From: Parabacteroides faecalis | GTDB lineage: Bacteria; Bacteroidota; Bacteroidia; Bacteroidales; Tannerellaceae | Direction of reading: 5' to 3' | NCBI RefSeq assembly: GCF_022809355.1 | Contig: NZ_JAKZMM010000016.1 | Coordinates: 1-64,000, forward strand | Length of the DNA stretch: 64,000 bases | Shown here: piece after piece, positions 1-8,307 of the stretch | Layout of the letters: every line of letters starts with the position of its first letter | Position numbering within the stretch: the first letter of the stretch is position 1 | Notes under the pieces: generated by a model | Told to the model about the DNA's origin: nothing | Seen by the model: the letters and a program-made list of their open reading frames with translations, nothing else | Database searches by the model: none | Translations under genes and position numbers: made by a program

Positions 1-300
1 TAATATAGAAAATATTTCCATTACTTCTTTGATTTTTATTATTATCCCTTTGACTCTCTAAAGATAAATACTTTTTAAAAGGTCTGGAAGTTTGTAATGC
101 GTCAGCCCTGAAAAGCCATTACTTTTCATATTTTTGACAGCTGTCAAAAAGCTTTTCCATATATGTGATAAAGCTTTAGCACTACTGTCGAAAAGCTTTA
201 GCACATATATGGAAAATATATAAAGAAGGCACAATCGATCTCCATACCGGCTGGAAACCGATTAAACAAAAGTAAATCCGGCAGAATTGCTGGCAGATTT
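1..300. other. Non-coding flank with palindromic repeat
   Basis: No gene is visible in these 300 bases, which lie downstream of the response-regulator gene. The only structure is a palindromic repeat at 131-182 (listed separately), followed by further related modules up to about 224, where the arm TTTTCCATATATGTG pairs with CACATATATGGAAAA. Confidence 0.6.
131..182. repeat. 52-bp interspersed palindromic repeat, copy 1
   Basis: These 52 bases recur identically at 38646-38697. The left end is a perfect 20-bp palindrome, TTTTTGACAG followed by its reverse complement CTGTCAAAAA. It is followed by AAGCTTT-containing modules that repeat again in altered order just downstream in both copies. Both copies lie between genes. 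It looks like a REP-like dispersed repeat; its function is unknown. Confidence 0.8.
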
Positions 301-1005
301 TCAATCCGACAGGCACACGCCTACTCCTTTGAGGACTTTAATTTGGATTTGTGAATCTTGCGAAAGGTATTTTCTTAGTTTGGTCAGGAAAACATCCAGG
401 CTGCGGGAAGAGTAAAAGTCGGCAGTTCCCCATACAGACGAAAGGATTTCATCACGGCTAACGGTCTGCCCTTTTCGCCGGCACAACATCTCTAAGATCA
501 GATTCTCCTTGTGCGTCAAAGACTGCTGTTCGTCCTGATAACACAACTTGCTTTGTACCGGATAAAAACGATAAGTTCCGATGGAATAAACACTTTCGGT
601 ACTTTCATTCTCTGAAGGCGATGTAACAACCGAAGCCTGTTTCAACTTGATCAATGCCTGAATATGAGCATCCAGCTCTTCCGGTAGAAAAGGTTTCTTG
701 AGATATAGATCGGCTCCTGAATGATAACCTTGAATCACATCTTTGGCCTGGATACGACCGGAGATGAAAACAATCGCCAGACGAGGATATTGTTCCCGAA
801 TTTGCTGAACCATGGTTATACCATCCAAAACAGGCATCTCGATATCGGAAATGATCACATCAAACGTCGCTTGAGCCAGCTTTTCCAACCCTTCTTTCCC
901 GTTCGAAGCCGTGACGACTTCATAGCCGCCAATCATTTGTTCCAAACTGCTTTGGATAATGAAACTGAAATTCTTATCGTCTTCTACTAATAATATCCGA
1001 ATCAT
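301..1005 (-). CDS. OmpR-family response regulator
   Basis: A 234-residue two-component response regulator. Residues 1-120 form a receiver domain: acidic pocket VEDD near residue 7, phosphoacceptor Asp in DVIISDIEMP near residue 52, and the conserved Lys in YLKKPF near residue 104. Residues 140-234 form an OmpR/PhoB winged-helix DNA-binding domain (SLTHKENLILEMLCRRKGQT, then the recognition-helix region SRSLDVFLTKLRKYL). It follows the histidine kinase gene on the same strand with a 3-bp gap, so the two are surely cotranscribed and form a cognate pair. The target is not shown by sequence, but the divergent outer-membrane receptor gene next door is the obvious candidate. I do not assign a gene name. 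Confidence 0.93.
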   Translation of the reverse strand: MIRILLVEDDKNFSFIIQSSLEQMIGGYEVVTASNGKEGLEKLAQATFDVIISDIEMPVLDGITMVQQIREQYPRLAIVFISGRIQAKDVIQGYHSGADLYLKKPFLPEELDAHIQALIKLKQASVVTSPSENESTESVYSIGTYRFYPVQSKLCYQDEQQSLTHKENLILEMLCRRKGQTVSRDEILSSVWGTADFYSSRSLDVFLTKLRKYLSQDSQIQIKVLKGVGVCLSD

Positions 1006-1008
1006 AAC

Positions 1009-2340
1009 CTATACTTTATCCGGCAAGACCAGTACAAACTCGCTGTATTTTCCTTCAACACTATCGACATGTACGGAACCATCCATCGCCGTAATGACTT
1101 TATATACGTAATTCAACCCCAAACCGAAACCAGCTATCCGCTTGTCTTTCTTCTCTTCCAGACCGCCTCGCTGAAATTTCTCGAAGATATGCTTCTGCTG
1201 TTGTCTGGAAATACCCCAACCGTTATCCCAGACCTTGATAACGACATACCCATTTTCCTGACAAGCCGATAATCGGATCTGCACCTCTTCATGGGAATAC
1301 TTGAGAGAATTGTCTATCAGATTGCTAACTGCTTCCTTCAAATATGCTTCATCGGCCATCACTTCCAACATCTCCGGACAGTCGATCCGGAAGTCAACTA
1401 CTTTCTTTGCCTTTACTTTGTATTTACAAACCAGCTCATCTAAAAGCGGATAGATATGAACGGGAGCCAAAGTCAGCTTCAGATTCGACTGCTCCAATTT
1501 GGCAATAGTCAGAATCCGTTCCGATAGTTGCAGCAAATGTCCGCTTTCTTCGTTCAGGATCGAGAAATACTGCCGCTTCAATTCAGGCTTATTATCCAAG
1601 GCTCCGCTTTCCAACGTATGACCGGCCATCGTGATTGTATTGATCGGCGTCTTCATATCATGAATCATGGCATAGGTAAAGTCCTGTCGCAAGCGGGCAA
1701 TCTTATTCTGGCGTAAAATAATTTTCACCTGATATAAAAGACAAACTACCACCAAGATGATCAGGAAAACCGTTGCGATCAGCGAAATTCCCATCTGCCG
1801 GCATATCGCCCAATACGGATTAACAATACGGGCCTGGACCAACGTAGTTTTTCCTTCATCCAGAAAAACCGGCTGCGTTTCGATATGCTTAAAAGACAAA
1901 AGCGAGGAAGAAGCATTCACCGAACGGACCGAATCGAGCACCTGACTATGAACCTGAACATAAATGCCTTCACCGGCTAGTGCTTCTGTAAAGATAGAAT
2001 CCAACGCCGAGGCAGAAAAAGTAGATTGATAAACCGAATCAGCATAATGATTAAAGGCGACAATCAGCCGGCTGACAAGTTCCGGTCCGCTGGCTTCCTC
2101 GATATTGGCCGTTTCCTCCAAGTGGATCGTAAGCTCCGCATCCTCCGAATCAGAAACTTGATTCAGGCGATCGGCCACCTCATCCAGTACCGATTTGGGA
2201 AATAAACGAGAACAAGCCTGCCGGATTTTCCCATCAATCAACTGATAAGTATTTACCAGCCACAAGCTTTGTACAGCCACGATAGCAATCAATCCTAAAA
2301 AGGTCAATATTTTAATGTACTTCTGAGGCATACAGATCAT
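1009..2340 (-). CDS. Sensor histidine kinase
   Basis: A membrane-bound histidine kinase. An N-terminal transmembrane helix (ILTFLGLIAIVAVQSLW) is followed by a periplasmic sensor region of about 150 residues with no recognised fold, then a second transmembrane helix (SLIATVFLIILVVVCLLYQV). Next come the HisKA dimerisation domain with phosphoacceptor His in MIHDMKTPIN and a HATPase domain with N-box SNLIDNSLKYS and G-box DNGWGIS and GFGLGLNYV. It pairs with the regulator 3 bp downstream. The reading frame is open to an ATG at 2358, but a -7 promoter box (TACCTTTG read on the minus strand) lies at 2356-2363, so the transcript would begin near 2349. The start is therefore more likely the ATG at 2340 or the one at 2331. 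Confidence 0.92.
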   Translation of the reverse strand: MICMPQKYIKILTFLGLIAIVAVQSLWLVNTYQLIDGKIRQACSRLFPKSVLDEVADRLNQVSDSEDAELTIHLEETANIEEASGPELVSRLIVAFNHYADSVYQSTFSASALDSIFTEALAGEGIYVQVHSQVLDSVRSVNASSSLLSFKHIETQPVFLDEGKTTLVQARIVNPYWAICRQMGISLIATVFLIILVVVCLLYQVKIILRQNKIARLRQDFTYAMIHDMKTPINTITMAGHTLESGALDNKPELKRQYFSILNEESGHLLQLSERILTIAKLEQSNLKLTLAPVHIYPLLDELVCKYKVKAKKVVDFRIDCPEMLEVMADEAYLKEAVSNLIDNSLKYSHEEVQIRLSACQENGYVVIKVWDNGWGISRQQQKHIFEKFQRGGLEEKKDKRIAGFGLGLNYVYKVITAMDGSVHVDSVEGKYSEFVLVLPDKV

Positions 2341-2355
2341 TTGCTTCTTGTGTCG

Positions 2356-2363
2356 CAAAGGTA
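2356..2363 (-). promoter_or_regulatory. -7 promoter box of the kinase-regulator operon
   Basis: The minus strand reads TACCTTTG, an exact match to the Bacteroidetes TAnnTTTG -7 box, 15-25 bp before the plausible kinase starts. No good -33 TTTG is visible at the usual spacing. The intergenic region is shared with the divergent receptor gene. Confidence 0.55.
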
Positions 2364-2484
2364 TAACAATTCCTTAACAATCGACGTACCGATAACAATT
2401 AAATAACAAAACCATAACAACCCGATAACCTATTTGCCAGATAAAAGGACGTTCCTTTGCATCAGAAACAAAAATGATAACAAA

Positions 2485-4782
2485 ATGACAAAGTACACAA
2501 AACAAATAGGAATGATCATAAGTCTGATGACTTGTACCAGTCTGCCGTTGATAGCACAGGAAGTGAAAGGAAGAGTTATGGATGAAGCCAAACAGCCCGT
2601 TGAGGCAGCAACTGTCATCATGCAAACGCCCGATTCGATCTTTATCGATGCCGTTATCACCGATTCCCTGGGGTATTTTACCTTCCCCAAAGAGCCTACA
2701 TGTTATCGACTGGTTTTTCAACATCTCTTGTTCAAAACCTTTGAGAAGGAAAGTTGTGGTCCGGATGCCGGGATTATTACGTTACAAGGACAAGACTACA
2801 CGTTGAACGAAGTCGTAGTAAGCGGAGAACGTCCTTTGGTTAAGGCAGATAAAGGAACATTAGTCTATAATGCCCAAGTTTTGTCCGAACGGACAACAGC
2901 CCGTAATGCCTACGAATCTCTGCTGCGTTTGCCCGGTATCGTCGAACAAAACGAAGATTTGTTATTAACCGGTGCAAAAGATATGAACATACTTATTAAC
3001 GGAAAACCTTCATCTATGAACCAGGACCAGTTAATAACCTTGTTGAAAAGTACACCGGCTTCACAGGTAAAGCAAATTGAAGTCATGTACAACGCACCTG
3101 CCAAATACCGGGTAAGAGGAGCTGCCGTCAATATTGTATTAGCCAACGAGAAATCACCAGATCCTTTTTGGAAAGGCGAAGTTAGCGAGAATTACCAACA
3201 ACTGGTCCACGCCAACGGTAGTGGAAACATCAACCTGTCGTATGCCGGAAAAAAGTTATCGGCCGATATCAACTATTCTGCCGGATATGAACACAGCGAT
3301 AGTAAAATGCAAATAGATTCGCATCATACCCTGCCAGATAAGGTTTATTCCATTCAACAGCTGAATGAAACAGAAGCAAAACACGGGCAACATAATGTCC
3401 GCTTCGGACTGGATTATCAAATATCGGAAGGAAACAGTTTACATTCAGCTTATACAGGATCGTTTAAAACTCATGGCAGAACGACAACCCGTTCGAAGGG
3501 TAACTATTCGGATTCGGAGAGTTTTCGGACATCTCAGGAACAGATGCACAACGTAAACATAGATTATACCGCGGTTTTCGGTCTGAACGTTGGATTGGAT
3601 TATACTCATTTCAACAGTCCCTCCACACAAGACTTTACCAATGATCTAAATACCGAGAAACAACACTTCCTGGTAGATGAAAAGCAAACCATAGACCGCT
3701 GGAATGTTTATGCCGGACAAAACCATGAATTGCCTCGAGGCTGGGGACTTAATTATGGCATCAATTTTACCTTCGCCCAAGAAAAAAGCGGACAATTATA
3801 TCACTTGGATGCAGGAACCGATTTATCAGTTTCGAACACAGATACCCACATGCGAGAAGAAACTTATAATTTCTACGCAGGAACCGATAAATCCTTTAAC
3901 GATCAATTAACCATGTCTTTATCGCTAGCCGGAGAATATTATCGGTTGATGGATTATCAACAGTGGGCTATTTACCCGACTTTTCAACTGAGTTATCAAC
4001 CGAGTTATAAACATATCTTTCAACTGGGTTTTTCGTCTGATAAGACATATCCGAGCTATTGGGAAATGCAAGATATCACCAGTTACATCAATGGATATAT
4101 GAAACTGAAAGGGAATCTGTACCTGCGTCCTTCTACCGATTATACCGCCTCGTTTACCTACATCTTTAAAGGGAAATATATCGCCAACGCCTATTATTCG
4201 TATGTAAAAGATTTCTTCTCTCAACTACCTTACCAAAGTCCGGACGAACTGGCATTGGTTTATCAGTCCATTAATCTGGATTATCAACAAAGCGTAGGTT
4301 TATCGCTGATCATTCCTTTTTCAGTTGGCAAATGGTGGACTGTCCAATGTATGTTCGATGGCTCTTATAACCAGGATGTCTGCGACAAGTATTACAACAT
4401 CTCCCTGAACCGAAACAACTGGAGAGGCATTGTACAAATGAACAATACATTCCGCCTTTCATCCCGACCGAGTCTCCAGTTGGAATATAATCTACTGTAC
4501 GTTAGTCCGACGCTACAAGGTATCTACGATGTAAGTTCTGTCTGGAAAATGGATCTGGGATTGAAATGGACTTTCGCCAACGACAAGGCCGAACTAAAGA
4601 TTCAAGGTAACGATCTCTTCAACACCTATGTTCCGGATGGGAAAATCGATTATAAAGGACAAAAGCTCAACATGGACATGCAGAACATCAACCGCAATCT
4701 ATCCATCACCTTTACATATAGGTTCAATGGATACAAAGAAAAGAAACATAAGGAAGTTGACAGGTCGAGGTTTGGGCACTAA
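2485..4782 (+). CDS. Outer-membrane beta-barrel receptor (TonB-dependent-like)
   Basis: An outer-membrane protein of about 765 residues. It has a signal peptide ending TCTSLPLIAQ, then a carboxypeptidase-regulatory-like beta-sandwich (VKGRVMDEAKQPVEAATVIM), a plug-like domain (ITLQGQDYTLNEVVVSGE onward, with LRLPGIV and NILINGKPSS), and a long C-terminal beta-barrel rich in alternating aromatic residues. This is the Bacteroidetes outer-membrane beta-barrel family related to TonB-dependent receptors, without a SusD partner. The frame is open to 2434, but the ATG at 2485 directly precedes the signal peptide (MTKYTKQIGM) and is the better start. It is divergent from the two-component system, which may control it. 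The substrate is unknown. Confidence 0.85.
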   Translation: MTKYTKQIGMIISLMTCTSLPLIAQEVKGRVMDEAKQPVEAATVIMQTPDSIFIDAVITDSLGYFTFPKEPTCYRLVFQHLLFKTFEKESCGPDAGIITLQGQDYTLNEVVVSGERPLVKADKGTLVYNAQVLSERTTARNAYESLLRLPGIVEQNEDLLLTGAKDMNILINGKPSSMNQDQLITLLKSTPASQVKQIEVMYNAPAKYRVRGAAVNIVLANEKSPDPFWKGEVSENYQQLVHANGSGNINLSYAGKKLSADINYSAGYEHSDSKMQIDSHHTLPDKVYSIQQLNETEAKHGQHNVRFGLDYQISEGNSLHSAYTGSFKTHGRTTTRSKGNYSDSESFRTSQEQMHNVNIDYTAVFGLNVGLDYTHFNSPSTQDFTNDLNTEKQHFLVDEKQTIDRWNVYAGQNHELPRGWGLNYGINFTFAQEKSGQLYHLDAGTDLSVSNTDTHMREETYNFYAGTDKSFNDQLTMSLSLAGEYYRLMDYQQWAIYPTFQLSYQPSYKHIFQLGFSSDKTYPSYWEMQDITSYINGYMKLKGNLYLRPSTDYTASFTYIFKGKYIANAYYSYVKDFFSQLPYQSPDELALVYQSINLDYQQSVGLSLIIPFSVGKWWTVQCMFDGSYNQDVCDKYYNISLNRNNWRGIVQMNNTFRLSSRPSLQLEYNLLYVSPTLQGIYDVSSVWKMDLGLKWTFANDKAELKIQGNDLFNTYVPDGKIDYKGQKLNMDMQNINRNLSITFTYRFNGYKEKKHKEVDRSRFGH

Positions 4783-4795
4783 GTATAAAATAATA

Positions 4796-4824
4796 AAGGA
4801 GTTAAGCCAATGACTTAACTCCTT
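4796..4824. terminator. Bidirectional terminator between receptor gene and tRNA-Pro
   Basis: A perfect 11-bp stem, AAGGAGTTAAG pairing with CTTAACTCCTT, with a 7-nt loop. It lies just after the receptor stop codon and 12 bp past the 3' end of the tRNA on the other strand. It can terminate both transcripts. Confidence 0.75.
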
Positions 4825-4836
4825 CTTTGCTTTCAG

Positions 4837-4911
4837 TCGGGATGACTGGATTCGAACCAGCGACCACACGCCCCCCAGACGCGTACTCTAACCGGGCTGA
4901 GCTACATCCCG
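4837..4911 (-). tRNA. tRNA-Pro, anticodon GGG
   Basis: The minus strand folds as a complete tRNA. The acceptor stem CGGGATG pairs with CATCCCG, the D-stem GCTC with GAGT, the anticodon stem CGCGT with GCGTG around loop CTGGGGG (anticodon GGG), and the T-stem GCTGG with CCAGT around loop TTCGAAT. The CCA end is not encoded. Nucleotides 1-40 lie inside the 67-bp direct repeat that bounds the integrated element, so the gene stays intact, but everything upstream of its -7 box now comes from the element. Confidence 0.93.
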
Positions 4912-4938
4912 TCTTTTCTTTTAACGGGTGCAAAGGTA
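4872..4938. repeat. Attachment site attL (67-bp direct repeat)
   Basis: These 67 bases are identical to 11280-11346. The block runs from the anticodon loop of tRNA-Pro through its 5' half to 27 bp upstream, ending exactly after the -7 box (TACCTTTG on the minus strand). The identity stops abruptly on both sides. This is what recombination by the adjacent tyrosine recombinase would leave. The side of the crossover cannot be read from identical sequence. Confidence 0.9.
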
Positions 4939-4961
4939 TGTATTTATGCGGCTTTTTGCAA
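4931..4961 (-). promoter_or_regulatory. Hybrid tRNA-Pro promoter
   Basis: On the minus strand the -7 box TACCTTTG (4931-4938) is the last part of the repeat shared with attR. Exactly 20 nt upstream is CTTG (4959-4962), a near-consensus -33 box that belongs to the element. At the native junction (attR side) the same -7 box has TTTG at 19 nt. So the element replaces the -33 box it displaced. The boxes fit the Bacteroidetes consensus; activity is inferred. Confidence 0.65.
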
Positions 4962-5265
4962 GTTTTTTATCATGAATTCTATTCTTAAAACTGTTTTTTA
5001 TATTTAAAAACAGAATATTTACCTGTTATATAGCGTATTATATTTCTTTTCATTCTAATCTATAATTGCTTGTACTTACAATAAATATGGATTATTATTT
5101 TAGGAAAGTTTTAGAAGATCAGGTAATATTTAATATGCAATGCATGGAACTATGTATACATAGAGATAGTAAAATACAAATCGTTAATAACTAATTATCA
5201 AACAATTAATCTAAAGCAAACACTTGTTACGAGTTCATTGTATTGGATAAAACTAATGGTAATCT
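4939..5265. other. Left non-coding end of the element
   Basis: An AT-rich stretch with no gene. It holds the replacement -33 box for tRNA-Pro, a hairpin at 4991-5013 (CTGTTTTT pairing with AAAAACAG), and presumably the integrase arm-binding sites, which I cannot recognise by eye. Confidence 0.5.
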
Positions 5266-5273
5266 TATTTTTG
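5243..5273 (+). promoter_or_regulatory. Integrase promoter
   Basis: TATTTTTG (5266-5273) is a full TAnnTTTG -7 box, with TTG at 5243-5245 and a 20-nt spacer. A strong AAAAAGGAG ribosome-binding site follows at 5276-5284, just before the integrase ATG at 5295. Confidence 0.6.
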
Positions 5274-5294
5274 TAGAAAAAGGAGAAAAAAAAT

Positions 5295-6563
5295 ATGGCA
5301 ACATTTAAATTTATTATTCACACTGCTAATAAAAGAAAGAACAACACTTATCCTATATCACTAAGAATAATAAAGAACATGAAGACAAAATATTGTTCTA
5401 CAGGTATTTATGCAAAACTAGAAGAATGGGATGCTAAAGCTGAACGATTTGTGAACAATAAAAAGGTCTGCCCTATGGCTAAAGAGTATAATGCAAGACT
5501 AAATGAATTACTTGCGAAAACAGTTCAAATAAATAGAGAATTTGAATTAAATGGAATTGATTGGACATTACAGCAGTTTGCAGATAAATTTTTAGGAAAA
5601 GAGAAAAACGGATTATTCTTTTCTTATGCTGAAAAACTTATTGCTGTATCAATGGAAACAGGACATATAGGGAATGCAAAAGTTTATAAAAGCTCCTTAC
5701 ATAACATTGAATTATTTGATAATCAATTACATAATAGAACATTCCAAGAAATAAATATTAAGTATGTCAATTCCTATAATGCATTTATGGAAAAGAAAGG
5801 TTGGTGTGGAAACACAAGAAAGCATAATTTGAAAACCTTGAGAGCTATTTTAAATAAAGCTATTCAAGAAAAAGAATGTAATGCTATTAATTATCCTTTT
5901 GGAAAAGGAGGATTTTGCATAGGAGCATTAGAAGAAGAAACAGATAAAAGGTACTTATCTGATGAATCATTAAAAAAGTTAATGAGTACTAAGTCTGTAA
6001 ATAAATCAAGAGAAGTTGCTCGACACATTTTTTTGTTCTCATATTTTTGTTATGGGATGAGTTACATTGATATGGCAAATTTGACAAGTAATAATATTCA
6101 TATAGAAGGAGATAAAAAATACATATTATATAAAAGACAAAAGACAAAACATGCAAAAGGAAGTAAATTCATTAGAATTCCAATAACAGAAGAATTAGAT
6201 GCAATCATACAATGGTTTAAAGTGAATTCAAACCTAATAAATGATTATTTACTTCCTATTGTTACGATTAATTATAATGGAGAAAAGCTCTATGATCACG
6301 AACGCAGACGATTAGCCAAGTATAATTATCATCTGAAAAATTTGGGAATAGAATTGGATATTCCTGAAAAATTGACAAGCTATGTAAGCAGACATTCAAT
6401 GGCTATGAGTTTGCAAGAAGACGGAACACCTAGAGAAATTATTAGTCAGATAATGGGACATAAGGATCTAAAGACAACTAATACATATCTAGATAGTTTC
6501 AAAGATAGTAAAATAGAAGAAGTAACTAATAAATCATTATATAAGAACAAAATAGCTATATGA
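5295..6563 (+). CDS. int: Tyrosine recombinase / integrase
   Basis: A 422-residue integrase of the Bacteroidetes mobile-element type. It has an N-terminal arm-binding domain (residues 1-55), a core-binding SAM-like domain (about 110-205) and a C-terminal catalytic domain. In the catalytic part I see the beta-hairpin Lys in KRQKTKHAKG, the box II RHS motif near residue 366 (SYVSRHSMAM), the second His in IMGHKDLKTT near 389, and the nucleophile Tyr near 398 (NTYLDSF). The usual box I Arg position reads GMSYIDMA, as in many Bacteroidales integrases. It presumably catalyses exchange at the 67-bp tRNA-Pro repeat. Its last codons overlap the next gene by 4 bp (ATGA), so the two are translationally coupled. 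Confidence 0.93.
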   Translation: MATFKFIIHTANKRKNNTYPISLRIIKNMKTKYCSTGIYAKLEEWDAKAERFVNNKKVCPMAKEYNARLNELLAKTVQINREFELNGIDWTLQQFADKFLGKEKNGLFFSYAEKLIAVSMETGHIGNAKVYKSSLHNIELFDNQLHNRTFQEINIKYVNSYNAFMEKKGWCGNTRKHNLKTLRAILNKAIQEKECNAINYPFGKGGFCIGALEEETDKRYLSDESLKKLMSTKSVNKSREVARHIFLFSYFCYGMSYIDMANLTSNNIHIEGDKKYILYKRQKTKHAKGSKFIRIPITEELDAIIQWFKVNSNLINDYLLPIVTINYNGEKLYDHERRRLAKYNYHLKNLGIELDIPEKLTSYVSRHSMAMSLQEDGTPREIISQIMGHKDLKTTNTYLDSFKDSKIEEVTNKSLYKNKIAI

Positions 6564-7276
6564 GAACAAAGAAATATGATAATTATTTCCAAAAGTTAAT
6601 GACAGCTACAGAGTGCCTAGATGTCAATGAAATGGAAAAATACATATCAAAAACTACTTTAGGAGATAAAACTCTTCTCAAAAAACAAATAGAGAAAGTA
6701 AATTTCCTAATAGAAGAAAGGTTTCATTGTTATGGTGTTATAACAGAAGAGGACGATGTTGAAGCATTCAAGAAAGGATATTTTGATCTTGGTAAAATCT
6801 CATTGACTCTTATTGAGATTCAAAAGAAAATTGAAAAATTTAAAATTGAGTCTGATTCTTCTATGGGCATACGTATTAGTAAAGATTGGAATGATCCTTT
6901 ATTTTTATTACAAGACCTGTTACAATTAGAGAATACGAATTTGATAACTTACCAAAGTTTGCTACAAAAAAGATTATCAGAATCCTATGACAAAATAATA
7001 AAGCCCAAGGAACCCAAAAAAACTAGAAGAATTATTGAAGCCAAAATACCTGAAACACCTAATGACATTATAGGACTAAAGGATGTTTGTGAGATGTTGA
7101 ACTTATCTGAAAGTAAGATCTATCACCTAACCTGCCAAAGAGAAATTCCTCATTATAAGCTAGATAAGAGCAAAAAAGGTAGATTATTTTTTTCTCGTTC
7201 TGAAATAGAAAACTGGTTAAAACAGAAGCGAATAGGAACAACAGATGAGTTTTGTAATCAGTTTTATAGTAAGTAG
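6560..7276 (+). CDS. Helix-turn-helix / excisionase-like DNA-binding protein
   Basis: A 238-residue protein whose start overlaps the integrase stop by 4 bp. Residues 1-150 are charged and helical, with no fold I recognise. Residues about 168-228 form a MerR-like/HTH_17 helix-turn-helix of the excisionase family (GLKDVCEMLNLSESKIYHL, then GRLFFSRSEIENWLKQ). Such proteins next to integrases act as recombination directionality factors or element repressors. The long N-terminal extension is unusual for a plain excisionase, which is often near 100 residues, so it may also regulate replication. Function beyond DNA binding is inferred from position. Confidence 0.75.
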   Translation: MRTKKYDNYFQKLMTATECLDVNEMEKYISKTTLGDKTLLKKQIEKVNFLIEERFHCYGVITEEDDVEAFKKGYFDLGKISLTLIEIQKKIEKFKIESDSSMGIRISKDWNDPLFLLQDLLQLENTNLITYQSLLQKRLSESYDKIIKPKEPKKTRRIIEAKIPETPNDIIGLKDVCEMLNLSESKIYHLTCQREIPHYKLDKSKKGRLFFSRSEIENWLKQKRIGTTDEFCNQFYSK

Positions 7277-7320
7277 AAAAATAGCAATGATTTATTGATA
7301 TATATAATAGTTTTTATAAA

Positions 7321-8307
7321 ATGATTGATACGATTTTTTTAGAGATAAAAGAAAGGGAACTAGATGTTCCCATTTCTTTTAAAGAAGAAGTGAGTTGTAG
7401 AATTGATATTAATGAACGTTTCTCTAATGATGAAAAAATAGTTGGACACTTAAAGAATATGCTTATTGAGATAAATGGCTCAACTCTAAAGATAAGGGGC
7501 AGTTTATCAAAATGGTATGAAGGAAATAATGTATATGGAATGGCTTTTGAGAAGGTAAAAAAGGTTATAAGAGAATTAGGAAATGCATTAGGTGTTCCTT
7601 TGGAAAGAGCAAAAATAACGAGATTAGATATTGCAGATTCTTTTAATATGAAGTATAAAGCTGAACTTTATATAGATCATTTGCATTATTTAAATGGTTA
7701 TATTCGTAATCTTGCAACCTCTAACTGTGTTTATTTTGTTCAGAAAAATAAAAGTAAGGTATCTCAGACTTTAAGATTATGTTTTTATGATAAAGATAAG
7801 GAGCTAAAAGACAAAAAAGATATAGAAGGTAAATTAGCTAAAGGATCTGATTTAGGTCATTTATTAAGATATGAATTGAGAATTAAAAGCCTAAGATATT
7901 TATTTGGGCGGGAAATTAGGTGTTCAGACTTGTTTTCTGAGTTTTTTTATACAGATCTGATCGATTTATGGTTTAATATGTATGATTGCGTTAAAAAGGA
8001 AAGAAAAGGACTTAACTGTAATTTTCCTCTAAAGTTTAATGGGTTGAAAGAATTTCAAGAAAGTTGTGAACGTTTATGTGTAGGAGCTTTTAATATGCAA
8101 GAGGAACTTAATATTGCTTATTTGAGAGGTGAAGTTACTGCACAGAATAAAACTAATGTTCTAAAAAGGATAAAAGAATTAGAGAATTCTATTGCAGAAG
8201 CAGATGAAGTTGTTCCCTTAATAAAAGAACTGGATAAAAAGATGTTAGAAGCTTATGATAAACGGTTATGTGAAATAAAAAATTTCAATAAAACTTTGAC
8301 AGAATAA
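7321..8307 (+). CDS. Phage/plasmid replication initiator, gene II/X family
   Basis: A 328-residue protein resembling the replication proteins of filamentous phages (gene II/X family, Phage_CRI). The recognised points in order are: start MIDTIFLEI; SLSKWYEGNNVYG, which matches the phage HNVFG region; ITRLDIADSF, which matches ISRIDATFS; LLRYELRIKSLRYLFG, which matches the phage LVRFEARIKTRYL stretch; and a helical C terminus. Family members nick one strand at the plus origin and start rolling-circle replication. It suggests that the excised element replicates through single-stranded DNA. It is followed by a 420-bp hairpin-rich region that would be the natural place for the nick site. The family call rests on motif resemblance by eye. 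Confidence 0.75.
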   Translation: MIDTIFLEIKERELDVPISFKEEVSCRIDINERFSNDEKIVGHLKNMLIEINGSTLKIRGSLSKWYEGNNVYGMAFEKVKKVIRELGNALGVPLERAKITRLDIADSFNMKYKAELYIDHLHYLNGYIRNLATSNCVYFVQKNKSKVSQTLRLCFYDKDKELKDKKDIEGKLAKGSDLGHLLRYELRIKSLRYLFGREIRCSDLFSEFFYTDLIDLWFNMYDCVKKERKGLNCNFPLKFNGLKEFQESCERLCVGAFNMQEELNIAYLRGEVTAQNKTNVLKRIKELENSIAEADEVVPLIKELDKKMLEAYDKRLCEIKNFNKTLTE

